Part shown: positions 1 through 6,938 of the stretch, piece by piece
Numbering within the stretch: the first letter of the stretch is position 1
Layout of the letters: each line of letters begins with the position of its first letter
Origin: Spirochaetota bacterium
GTDB lineage: Bacteria; Spirochaetota; UBA4802; UB4802
NCBI GenBank assembly: GCA_029548025.1
Contig: JAKPOE010000300.1
Span: forward strand, 1-14,929
Direction of reading: 5' to 3'
DNA: 14,929 nucleotides
Translations under genes and position numbers: made by a program
The notes under the pieces: generated by a model
Seen by the model: only the letters and a program-made list of their open reading frames with translations
What the model was told of the DNA's origin: nothing
Database searches by the model: none

Positions 1-20
1 CATGTAATAATGAGACTACT

Positions 21-53
21 TAAAAAAATAACATTGAAACTGTCAATATTATT
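21..53 (-). terminator. Rho-independent terminator of tRNA-Lys
   Basis: Read on the minus strand, an 11-bp stem (arms at 43-53 and 27-37, one G-U wobble) with a 5-nt loop is followed directly by a run of seven T (22-28). It starts five bases after the tRNA 3' end, so it should end the tRNA transcript. The stem is AT-rich, but the geometry is classic. Confidence 0.75.
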
Positions 54-57
54 TTAT

Positions 58-130
58 TGAGTCGCCGGAGAATCGAACTCCGGACCCACTGCTTAAAAGG
101 CAGTTGCTCTACCGACTGAGCTAGCGACTC
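58..130 (-). tRNA. tRNA-Lys, anticodon TTT
   Basis: The minus strand folds into a complete 73-nt cloverleaf. The 7-bp acceptor stem (GAGTCGC with GCGACTC) is perfectly paired, followed by TA at positions 8-9 and a GCTC/GAGC D-stem. The anticodon stem is ACTGC/GCAGT with loop CTTTTAA, so the anticodon is TTT (Lys). The T-arm is CGGAG-TTCGATT-CTCCG and the discriminator base is A. The 3' CCA is not encoded and must be added after transcription. A promoter upstream and a terminator just downstream suggest that it is transcribed alone. Confidence 0.97.
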
Positions 131-145
131 GCACCATAATTATTA

Positions 146-174
146 TTGTAACAAATGGATGAACCTTGTATAAT
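146..174 (+). promoter_or_regulatory. Possible plus-strand promoter overlapping the tRNA promoter
   Basis: TTGTAA (146-151), a 17-bp spacer and a perfect TATAAT (169-174) read towards the lipoprotein gene. The -10 box overlaps the -10 box of the opposing tRNA promoter. The region is very AT-rich, so a chance match is possible. It would give a leader of about 170 nt. Confidence 0.35.
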
Positions 175-194
175 TAATTGCTTTTTGGTGTCAA
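167..194 (-). promoter_or_regulatory. Promoter of tRNA-Lys
   Basis: On the minus strand a perfect -35 box TTGACA (189-194) is separated by 16 bp from TATACA (167-172). Transcription would start near 160, about 30 nt before the tRNA 5' end. This was read from consensus only. Confidence 0.65.
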
Positions 195-262
195 ATAAAA
201 AATGTAAAAATCATTGCTGATGCTCAAAAATTACTCCATTTTATAATATTTTCATAAAAAAG

Positions 263-291
263 TTGCAATTTTCCTGCACTTTTATTATGCT
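263..291 (+). promoter_or_regulatory. Candidate promoter of the lipoprotein-phosphatase operon
   Basis: TTGCAA (263-268), a 17-bp spacer and TATGCT (286-291) each match 4 of 6 consensus bases. Transcription would start near 298, about 50 nt before the first gene. It is closer to the gene than the overlapping candidate at 146-174. Nothing else notable was seen between the tRNA and the first gene. Confidence 0.4.
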
Positions 292-348
292 GATAGTGTA
301 AAGAGACATTTATTGCAAATTTAATAGTGCACTCATTAAATAATAATT

Positions 349-1344
349 ATGGTATATCAATTAGAATATACATGCAAAGTTGTTCTCATAGGAATTGCCA
401 TTGTATCAAGTCTCACTATGCTGTCATGCACAGATGATCAAATCAATACTATAATCCAGGAAGAAAATAATTATACCACCGATAAACCTTTAACATCAGT
501 TCCTATCCCCGGCAACAATGGCTTGCTGTTAACATCAAATATAACAGAAAATTCTGTAAAAATGCAATGGACATTCGCAAATGATGATTCTCCATCTGAA
601 TTACTCCAATATCAGGTTATTGTAAGTCAAACACTTACTCTTTTTTCATTGCAAGAAATACTTCAGTCTGGACTGCTTAAAGAGGATAATTGGTCCAATC
701 AGCCTATAAATCAAAGTACCATCACCAATCTATCCATCGGGAAGCTATACCATGCCAATGTCTGTGTCAGAGATCCTGACAAAAACATTGCGGTTTACAC
801 CCCAACCTCATTTACCACAAAAGGAAGAATGTATCTATTCTCTGCGGGGACATATACCGGTGACATGATTTTTCAAAAAGCATCGCGAGTTGTTGTTATA
901 GTATCAGCCCGTGATGCCCTCAATGCATTATGCAAGAGTGTTTTGCAATCAGCATATCCGGACCTCCCGCAGGATAATGTTATAGCGTTCATCAGCATTA
1001 ATAATGATGATTCCATTGCTACCATCCCTCTACATTTTGCAGGTATTCCTTTAGATTGGCCGGTATATTCCCCATCCGGAATCATTATAGCATATAACTG
1101 GGATGATCTTGTCGATAGTTCTATCAATAAAAAGTTACAGGATGCTGGTGTGTGCGATAGTTTCTGGTGGTCAGGCAGTTTAGCTGATGGCACGTGTGAT
1201 GCATTGAATACATGCAATGGATGGACTGATGGAACAAATAGTTTTCAGGGAAGAAGCGGGGCACATAATAAAACAGAACAATGGCTCTCTGATAATGAAA
1301 GAAATTGTAATAACCAGCATCATCTTTTAGGGTTATGCTGGTAA
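349..1344 (+). CDS. Lipoprotein with FN3-like and DUF1554-like domains
   Basis: Predicted surface or periplasmic lipoprotein of 331 aa, function unknown. A hydrophobic signal segment (residues 10-25) ends in M-L-S-C, so Cys27 is the probable lipidation site; the lipobox is relaxed, as is common in spirochaetes. Residues about 50-158 resemble a fibronectin type III fold (K-M-Q-W strand, Y-Q-V-I-V strand, L-Y-H-A-N-V-C-V strand, then T-S-F-T-T-K-G). Residues 160-331 look like DUF1554, a lectin/endostatin-like module found in Leptospira lipoproteins: F-I-S-I near 214-217, a W-D-D-L segment at 251-254, C-N-G-W-T-D at 289-294 and a C-terminal L-L-G-L-C-W. Several cysteines in this half (195, 269, 283, 289, 320, 330) could form disulfides. 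No good Shine-Dalgarno precedes the ATG. It is the first gene of a six-gene plus-strand cluster and may be its surface or ligand-binding component, which is inference. The domain calls were made by eye. Confidence 0.75.
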   Translation: MVYQLEYTCKVVLIGIAIVSSLTMLSCTDDQINTIIQEENNYTTDKPLTSVPIPGNNGLLLTSNITENSVKMQWTFANDDSPSELLQYQVIVSQTLTLFSLQEILQSGLLKEDNWSNQPINQSTITNLSIGKLYHANVCVRDPDKNIAVYTPTSFTTKGRMYLFSAGTYTGDMIFQKASRVVVIVSARDALNALCKSVLQSAYPDLPQDNVIAFISINNDDSIATIPLHFAGIPLDWPVYSPSGIIIAYNWDDLVDSSINKKLQDAGVCDSFWWSGSLADGTCDALNTCNGWTDGTNSFQGRSGAHNKTEQWLSDNERNCNNQHHLLGLCW

Positions 1345-1377
1345 GCGTTTTAATTATTTTTAAAACTGGAACAACGG

Positions 1378-2454
1378 GTGATAGTTATTGAGTATAAATA
1401 TGTTTTGAGTGTTTTTTTGTTACTGTATATGCTATTGCCTGCTGTGATAATAGCTCAAACGTCATTTGATGGTCATATAACCGCTGGCGCACAGGCAGGA
1501 TATTCTGCATTGTCAGGATATTATAAAAATAAACTGGATAACGGCATTGGCGCAGGATTTTTTATTTATGCACCATATAATAATTTCATTATGCTTAACG
1601 CTCAACTGGTATATTACCGATATACCTTCGCTGAAAGCAGCAGATCAAGCATGCAGGTATATGCATTGCACACCATACCGTCCTTATATTTTTCATTACC
1701 GCATGACATAACCATATATGGAGGAACTGGATTGTCGGTTCAATACCATACTGCCACTGCACTAAAAACTGATGCGTATGATTCAACAATCAAAGCAGGA
1801 TGGCTACTAAACACGGGTATTGCAAAATCCATTTTTAAGCATACTATCATTATGCTGGACTGCCAATACAGCTTATCAGAACTATCACACAAAAAATTAC
1901 AGGTATTAAACATCTATGGAAAAATAGGTTATATGTTTGCACTGCATTCCGCTGAATATTATATAGAACAGCAAAAGGAAAAGGAAAAAAATAAAGCTGA
2001 AAAAATTACAAAACTGTATGACTCAGGATATGCATATCTAAAAAATAAGGAGCATACCAGCGCTCTGCAGTGTTTTAATCAGATCCTTTCTCTTGATAGC
2101 GGGCAGGTAGAAGCACAGCAACATATAAATAAAATTAATGAAGCGATAGTTCACCATAATCATGCCATTGCACTGATTCAGCAAAATAAAAAAATTGAAG
2201 CCCTTCCTTATTTAATACAGGCATCAGATTATATACAGGATGCTGAAAATATTTTAGTTACTACCCGCGAACAACTTAAGCCCGAAATTTTACCTCTTCA
2301 AACCAAAGGGATTGAGCAGTTTACCAATAATGATTATGACGGGTGTATTGCAACGATGAGTATTATCTTAATGATTGATCCTGATAATCCAACAGCTAAG
2401 GCTTACATTGTACGGGCAAAAAGAATTAAAGAAACCATAAAAAAGTTTCAATAA
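1378..2454 (+). CDS. Exported beta-barrel-like protein with C-terminal TPR repeats
   Basis: A 358-aa exported protein starting at GTG. A signal peptide spans residues 1-26 (hydrophobic 8-25, likely cut at A26/Q27). Residues about 30-192 are rich in alternating aromatic and polar strands with Gly turns, as in small outer-membrane beta barrels. Residues about 193-210 are a Lys/Glu-rich helical linker. Residues about 208-350 hold three TPR-like helical pairs (for example G-Y-A-Y-L-K-N-K with A-L-Q-C-F-N-Q-I-L near 217-237, and a last unit at about 309-338). The likely arrangement is a barrel in the outer membrane with a periplasmic TPR scaffold. The gene begins 33 bp after the lipoprotein gene and ends one base before the phosphatase gene, so co-transcription and translational coupling are likely. 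A role in passing a signal or anchoring a partner across the periplasm is inference. The GTG is preferred because it gives a complete signal peptide; the ribosome site is weak. Confidence 0.7.
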   Translation: MIVIEYKYVLSVFLLLYMLLPAVIIAQTSFDGHITAGAQAGYSALSGYYKNKLDNGIGAGFFIYAPYNNFIMLNAQLVYYRYTFAESSRSSMQVYALHTIPSLYFSLPHDITIYGGTGLSVQYHTATALKTDAYDSTIKAGWLLNTGIAKSIFKHTIIMLDCQYSLSELSHKKLQVLNIYGKIGYMFALHSAEYYIEQQKEKEKNKAEKITKLYDSGYAYLKNKEHTSALQCFNQILSLDSGQVEAQQHINKINEAIVHHNHAIALIQQNKKIEALPYLIQASDYIQDAENILVTTREQLKPEILPLQTKGIEQFTNNDYDGCIATMSIILMIDPDNPTAKAYIVRAKRIKETIKKFQ

Positions 2455-2455
2455 T

Positions 2456-5161
2456 ATGAGATTAAGATATAAAATACTGATTGCGTTTTTAATCATCATA
2501 GTGATTTCAACCTCAATACCATTGTACATTATTCATAATCAGATTCAGCAACAAAAAGAACATCTTGTTAATGAAGGTACCATATACTCCATGAACCTTG
2601 CACATTCTATAGCTGCTATTGTATTGCTCAACAGTGGAAACGTTGCTCAAACCAGCATAGATGCTTTAGAATTTGTAGAAACATTAAAACCCCCATTCAC
2701 CAGAGAACTTGCATCCATACAGGTTATTTTAGCTGCACCAAATAAAAAATACAACGGGCTGTTACTTGTTGATATTCCAAACAACAAAACTTTAACAAAA
2801 TTACCCGATATAATTGTCAATAAATTAAAATCAACCAGCACCTATTCATATATATCATCAAATAACATACGGTATTTTGAATTCGTAGCTCAGTCTCCAG
2901 TAGCCATGGGTAATATCCATTGCATAGCACGATTGCTCTATAATGAAGATGCTGTTTTAAAACCTGTGTATCGCAATTATACTATCTTTGTTATCAGTAC
3001 AGTCATTATAATTTTTTTAGCTGTTATTTTTTCATTATCATTCACCCGTGCATTTTCCCGGCCAATTGAAACAATGATCCAGTCCATAAAACAATTTGAT
3101 GAAGGTGTAACCAATATTGAAATCCCTATAAAAAACAAAACTGATGAAATAGGAAAATTAGCCACAACCATACAACATCTTTTTTATATGGTAAATTTAG
3201 AGATCCGTGCACTTCAACAAAATAACAGGGAACTGATACGACTTGATAAGTTGAAAGACGATTTTCTGGCAAATTTATCGTATGAACTGAAGATCCCTTT
3301 AAATGGCATAATACACTTAACCAATAATATTATCCATGATTATGCTGAAAAAAATCACCCATATACAACTAATACCCTTCAGCTTATCACCAACAGCGCC
3401 ATGCGATTATCCTATCTGATTGATGATATTTCTGATTTTACCCGATTAAAAAATAATGACATCGTGCTCAATAAAAAAATTGTAGATATAACCGGCGTTA
3501 TAAACTTTGTTATCTCTCTATTACAACCAGCAGTAGCATCAAAAGATATTACGATTATCCTGTCTATCCAGAGTAATGCCTCCCCCCTGTATGTTGATGA
3601 ACAGCGTTTACAACAGATTCTTTTAAATATAATTGGCAATTCGATTAAATACACCAAACAGGGAACTATTACCATTGCCACTCAAATGCATGATAGTAAT
3701 ACCCTTTCAATCATAATTACCAGTACTGCAGGAGGCATCCCTCCTGAACTGGTAAAAAATATTGATGATTTTGGATATGACAGCACTGTATCCAACAAAC
3801 AATCTGGCGGATCAGCTCTTGGACTTGCTGTAACAAAAAAGCTGATAGAGCTTCATGATGGCAGCATTTACATTGAGTCTCAACCCGATGGCGGTTCGTG
3901 TGTTACAGTAGATTTCCCTTATGATGAAAATCTGATTAGTAAAGAATTAGCAACAGCATCTACAAATGATTTTGTGATTAGCTTACCTGAAGATATCATC
4001 CAATATCAACCATCGTTAATGCTGGATACTTCACAAGGATTTGTTTATATAGTAGACGACGATCCTGTTAATGTAAAAATTTTGCAGGAGATGCTCCAGA
4101 AGGCCAATTTTTACATAGAATTTTCCCATGATCCTTCATTGCTATATGATAGTATCCAGAAAAACAGAATACCCGATATTGTACTTCTTGATACCATATT
4201 GCCCGGCACTTCTGCCTTTCAGGTATGTGAAACAATACGAAAAAGCTATTCACTTCATGAATTGCCTATTATAATAATGACTTCAAAACACCGAACACAG
4301 GAAATCATTACCAGCTTTAGAGTAGGCGCTAACGATTACCTTAGTAAACCCTATAATGAAGAAGAATTAATAGCCAGAATACATAATCTTATTATGTTGA
4401 AACGATCAGTAAAAGAACATAATGATTATGTGATATTAAAGCATGAAATAAGGTTAGCCCATGAAATTCATAACTCTGTCGTTATACAGAATATACCACA
4501 ATTGCACAACATTACTATTGCTCACGCCTACATCCCAACGCGGGACATGGGTGGTGATTTTTATGATGTAATAAAAATTGATGATGATAAAATTGGTATT
4601 ATGATCGCTGATGTAACCGGACATGGTATCCCCGCTGCACTGGTATGCGCAATGCTTAAAATGGCATTTATCAACAATAAAGAACATGCACGGTATCCTG
4701 CCAGGATGATGACATTACTCAATAAAGATTTATCCAGCACAATCCATGATAATTATATTACATCAGCCTATAGTCTGATCAACACAAAAAATAAAACAAT
4801 TACAGTATCAATTGCAGGGCACCCCCCTCCCTTATTACTGCACAACGATGGTACAGTATTTAAAAATTGGACAAGGGCATTCCCTATTGGCTGGATAGGG
4901 GACGCTAAATATCAAGAAACAAGCATACACTACCAGCATGGCGATAAGTTTATATTATATACTGATGGTGTTATAGAATTGAAAAAGGGCAAACAGATAT
5001 TTGGCGAGGATAATGTCATTACATGTATAGCAAACAGTTTTGAAAAGCAACCAGCTATACTAATTGATGAAATGATTAAACTATTACATGATTGGAGCTC
5101 AATCCCTGCTGATGAACCTTTTAAAGATGATGTAACGCTACTGATTGCTGAACTGTTATGA
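2456..5161 (+). CDS. Membrane hybrid protein: degenerate histidine kinase, receiver, SpoIIE/PP2C phosphatase
   Basis: A 901-aa inner-membrane signalling protein. Order: TM1 (about 7-26), extracytoplasmic sensor region (27-172), TM2 (173-195), HAMP (about 196-250), coiled coil, HisKA-like helix (262-330), GHKL ATPase-like domain (about 375-488), receiver (528-650), SpoIIE-type Ser/Thr phosphatase (about 660-901). The kinase part looks inactive as a histidine kinase: the expected S-H-E-L-R-T-P reads S-Y-E-L-K-I-P, with Tyr276 replacing the phosphoacceptor His, and the D-x-G-x-G box reads S-T-A-G-G (423-427). The N-box (N391, N395) and a G-L-G-like box near 451-457 remain. The receiver keeps its acidic pocket (D534/D535), phosphoacceptor D579, T609 and K631. 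The phosphatase keeps G-G-D-F-Y-D (699-704), D-V-T-G-H-G (719-724), A-G-H-P-P, Y-T-D-G (835-838) and D-D-V-T-L (891-895). It should dephosphorylate phospho-serine on STAS proteins, two of which lie directly downstream. The start is one base after the previous stop, suggesting coupled translation. Domain layout confidence is high; substrate and signal are inferred. Confidence 0.9.
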   Translation: MRLRYKILIAFLIIIVISTSIPLYIIHNQIQQQKEHLVNEGTIYSMNLAHSIAAIVLLNSGNVAQTSIDALEFVETLKPPFTRELASIQVILAAPNKKYNGLLLVDIPNNKTLTKLPDIIVNKLKSTSTYSYISSNNIRYFEFVAQSPVAMGNIHCIARLLYNEDAVLKPVYRNYTIFVISTVIIIFLAVIFSLSFTRAFSRPIETMIQSIKQFDEGVTNIEIPIKNKTDEIGKLATTIQHLFYMVNLEIRALQQNNRELIRLDKLKDDFLANLSYELKIPLNGIIHLTNNIIHDYAEKNHPYTTNTLQLITNSAMRLSYLIDDISDFTRLKNNDIVLNKKIVDITGVINFVISLLQPAVASKDITIILSIQSNASPLYVDEQRLQQILLNIIGNSIKYTKQGTITIATQMHDSNTLSIIITSTAGGIPPELVKNIDDFGYDSTVSNKQSGGSALGLAVTKKLIELHDGSIYIESQPDGGSCVTVDFPYDENLISKELATASTNDFVISLPEDIIQYQPSLMLDTSQGFVYIVDDDPVNVKILQEMLQKANFYIEFSHDPSLLYDSIQKNRIPDIVLLDTILPGTSAFQVCETIRKSYSLHELPIIIMTSKHRTQEIITSFRVGANDYLSKPYNEEELIARIHNLIMLKRSVKEHNDYVILKHEIRLAHEIHNSVVIQNIPQLHNITIAHAYIPTRDMGGDFYDVIKIDDDKIGIMIADVTGHGIPAALVCAMLKMAFINNKEHARYPARMMTLLNKDLSSTIHDNYITSAYSLINTKNKTITVSIAGHPPPLLLHNDGTVFKNWTRAFPIGWIGDAKYQETSIHYQHGDKFILYTDGVIELKKGKQIFGEDNVITCIANSFEKQPAILIDEMIKLLHDWSSIPADEPFKDDVTLLIAELL

Positions 5162-5228
5162 AATCATTTTTTGATGAAAAATAGTTATTGATTTATGAAT
5201 ATTGCATAATAGTAAAATAGTAAGAAGT

Positions 5229-5606
5229 ATGAATTGTACAATAATAGAATTACCCGGTATCAAAATTGATACCATTAATTATAACAGAGCAGTCTGCATA
5301 ATAAAATTAGCCGATGTCGCGGATATGGATAAAAATGATGATTTACTTGCACTCACGATGTGTTTGATAAATGGAGGCTTACGTAAAATAATTTTTGATT
5401 TTACTTCAGTTGAATTTATTGATAGCTATGGAATTGGTACAATAGTAGAAATTGCAAAATATATTCGCCAGCACCATAATGGCGATGTAGTATTAATTAA
5501 TGTGTCCGAACGTATTTTATTAATTTTTAAACCAATTCAATTCCAGAAGTTTATCAAAATATTTCATTCAGAGGACGAAGCCTTGCATTATTTTCAATAC
5601 GTTTAA
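5229..5606 (+). CDS. STAS-domain protein, anti-sigma-factor-antagonist-like (first copy)
   Basis: Small cytoplasmic STAS protein of the SpoIIAA/RsbV type, 125 aa from the ATG chosen here. The signature loop reads I-D-S-Y-G-I-G; its Ser (residue 66 from this ATG) aligns with the phosphorylated serine of SpoIIAA. The next residue is Tyr instead of the usual Ser or Thr. The preceding strand I-I-F-D-F and the later N-G-D-V-V-L-I-N strand fit the fold. A TTG at 5202 would add nine residues, but nothing supports it; the ATG at 5229 follows a purine-rich stretch and is preferred, though its ribosome site is also weak. The gene lies 67 bp after the SpoIIE-type phosphatase, its likely regulator. It resembles the next gene along most of its length (shared F-I-K-I-F near the C-terminus), which points to tandem duplication. 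The partner it binds when dephosphorylated is not in the window. Confidence 0.82.
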   Translation: MNCTIIELPGIKIDTINYNRAVCIIKLADVADMDKNDDLLALTMCLINGGLRKIIFDFTSVEFIDSYGIGTIVEIAKYIRQHHNGDVVLINVSERILLIFKPIQFQKFIKIFHSEDEALHYFQYV

Positions 5607-5632
5607 TCACTATAAAATACAGGTGGTTTACT

Positions 5633-6019
5633 ATGAGTTTTGAAATAGAATTATTAAATCTTTCACTAATTAACAAGGAAAATGTTGACTATGATATGAT
5701 TATTTTCTACATGAATTACCCTGAAAAAATTGATATTGACACCTCCCGCGAAATAATGCTATTTTTAACTACCCTTATCAAGGGTGGGGCAAAAAAGATC
5801 ATTGTTGACATGAAAAAAGTTACTCTTATAGACAGCGCAGGTATAAGTACACTTATTTTAGCTACAAAACAAATCAGAAAAAACAACGGCGATTTAGTTT
5901 TATCACATGTTAATGATTCAATCCAGAACATTCTGGATATTATAAAAATTGAAAAATTTATTAAAATTTTTCGCACTGATAGTGATGCTGTGCAATACTT
6001 CCGATACATTCAAACATAG
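5633..6019 (+). CDS. STAS-domain protein, anti-sigma-factor-antagonist-like (second copy)
   Basis: A 128-aa STAS protein. The phosphorylation loop reads I-D-S-A-G-I-S, with Ser68 at the position of the SpoIIAA/RsbV phosphoserine. The strand I-I-V-D-M before it and N-G-D-L-V-L-S-H after it complete the STAS core. The C-terminus (K-F-I-K-I-F, then D-A-V-Q-Y-F-R-Y-I) mirrors the preceding gene, supporting paralogy. The start is well defined by AGGTGG at 5621-5626, six bases before the ATG, the best ribosome site in this cluster, so it may be made in larger amounts than its twin. It is probably a substrate of the upstream SpoIIE-type phosphatase. The kinase that would phosphorylate it and its final target (sigma factor, cyclase or other) are not present here. 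Confidence 0.85.
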   Translation: MSFEIELLNLSLINKENVDYDMIIFYMNYPEKIDIDTSREIMLFLTTLIKGGAKKIIVDMKKVTLIDSAGISTLILATKQIRKNNGDLVLSHVNDSIQNILDIIKIEKFIKIFRTDSDAVQYFRYIQT

Positions 6020-6032
6020 CTGATTGTTGCTT

Positions 6033-6938
6033 ATGGACATATCATTTAAAGATTATTATACAATACTTGGTGTTTCCCCTGCTGCCGATACTGGCACCAT
6101 TAAATCAGCATTCAGACAAAAAGCAAAAGAAACTCACCCTGACAGCACAAAACAAAACAGCTATGCACAGTTTGTACTTATCCGTGAAGCGTATGATATC
6201 CTTACCAACCCGTCGCAGCGAGCAAGCTATGACATTGTCTGGAACAAATATCATGTAAAATCTGAACCAGAGATGACATCTTTATTTGATGATTTTGGAC
6301 CACCTGATGATCGCTATGCACAGGAGTGGGAATACTTTGTATTACATCCTGAAGACTATCTAAGCCGCTTTGAGAGCACACTTGCTTTAATAAAGGCATC
6401 ACTTAGATCTATTGCAATCAGCGTCTGCATCCCCGTTATAGTGATGATAAGTATTCTTTTGGGAGTAACTATCGCCATGGTTACTCTTTTTGTTTTTGCA
6501 ATCGGAATAACATCGTACTCTTCGCTTATTGCTGGTATTGTCATAACTCTATTAATGGTTAAACGGTTTGTAGAAATTTCACAGGAACTTTTTACCAGGT
6601 ACTCAGAAATATTTGCACGGTGGATGGTCAAACAATTAAAGGGGATACCCATGGCAATAGGGAAATGGGTTTTGTATGGTACCTTTAGCTTTATTTTTAT
6701 ATTATTGGTTATCTATGCGGCTGCCGTTGTAGTATCCATATGTTCACTTTCTTCATTGGTGTATTTTCGTATAATTGTCGTTGCAGCAGGTGTTATGGCT
6801 GTAGCGGTTATCTCGCTTTCATTATATTTTGTTTTTACCGTTTTTACCAATGCATTGTTACACTATCCAAAAATACGCTATACAAAGATAAAAGCAAAAA
6901 ACAATCACCTGCTGGAATCTAAGCGTTTACTTCACTGA
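6033..6938 (+). CDS. Membrane-anchored J-domain (DnaJ-like) protein
   Basis: A 301-aa protein with an N-terminal J domain (residues about 4-67) carrying the H-P-D tripeptide (35-37) needed to stimulate Hsp70 ATPase. The rest is unlike DnaJ: there is no Gly/Phe-rich region, zinc finger or substrate-binding domain. Hydrophobic stretches at about 127-177 and 213-276 would make roughly four membrane spans, followed by a basic tail. It should recruit DnaK to the inner membrane; its client is unknown. The ATG at 6033 puts the J domain at the N-terminus in the usual way; a TTG at 6024 would add three residues without support. The gene starts 13 bp after the second STAS gene and is probably the last of the operon. 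Its 3' end overlaps the converging aat gene by 20 bp, and no terminator was seen between them. Confidence 0.83.
   Translation: MDISFKDYYTILGVSPAADTGTIKSAFRQKAKETHPDSTKQNSYAQFVLIREAYDILTNPSQRASYDIVWNKYHVKSEPEMTSLFDDFGPPDDRYAQEWEYFVLHPEDYLSRFESTLALIKASLRSIAISVCIPVIVMISILLGVTIAMVTLFVFAIGITSYSSLIAGIVITLLMVKRFVEISQELFTRYSEIFARWMVKQLKGIPMAIGKWVLYGTFSFIFILLVIYAAAVVVSICSLSSLVYFRIIVVAAGVMAVAVISLSLYFVFTVFTNALLHYPKIRYTKIKAKNNHLLESKRLLH

Noticed and set aside
873..1217. Open frame of 114 codons on the minus strand inside the lipoprotein gene
   Set aside because: It lies wholly within a well-supported gene, its product has no recognisable motif, and it has no ribosome site.
5162..5228. TTG at 5202 as start of the first STAS protein
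   Set aside because: It has no ribosome site and adds nine residues outside the STAS fold; the ATG at 5229 is the simpler choice.
349..6938. The plus-strand cluster as a mobile or phage-derived island, given its position next to a tRNA gene
   Set aside because: No integrase, transposase, or repeat of the tRNA 3' end was found in the window, and the cluster is not clearly different in base composition from its neighbours.
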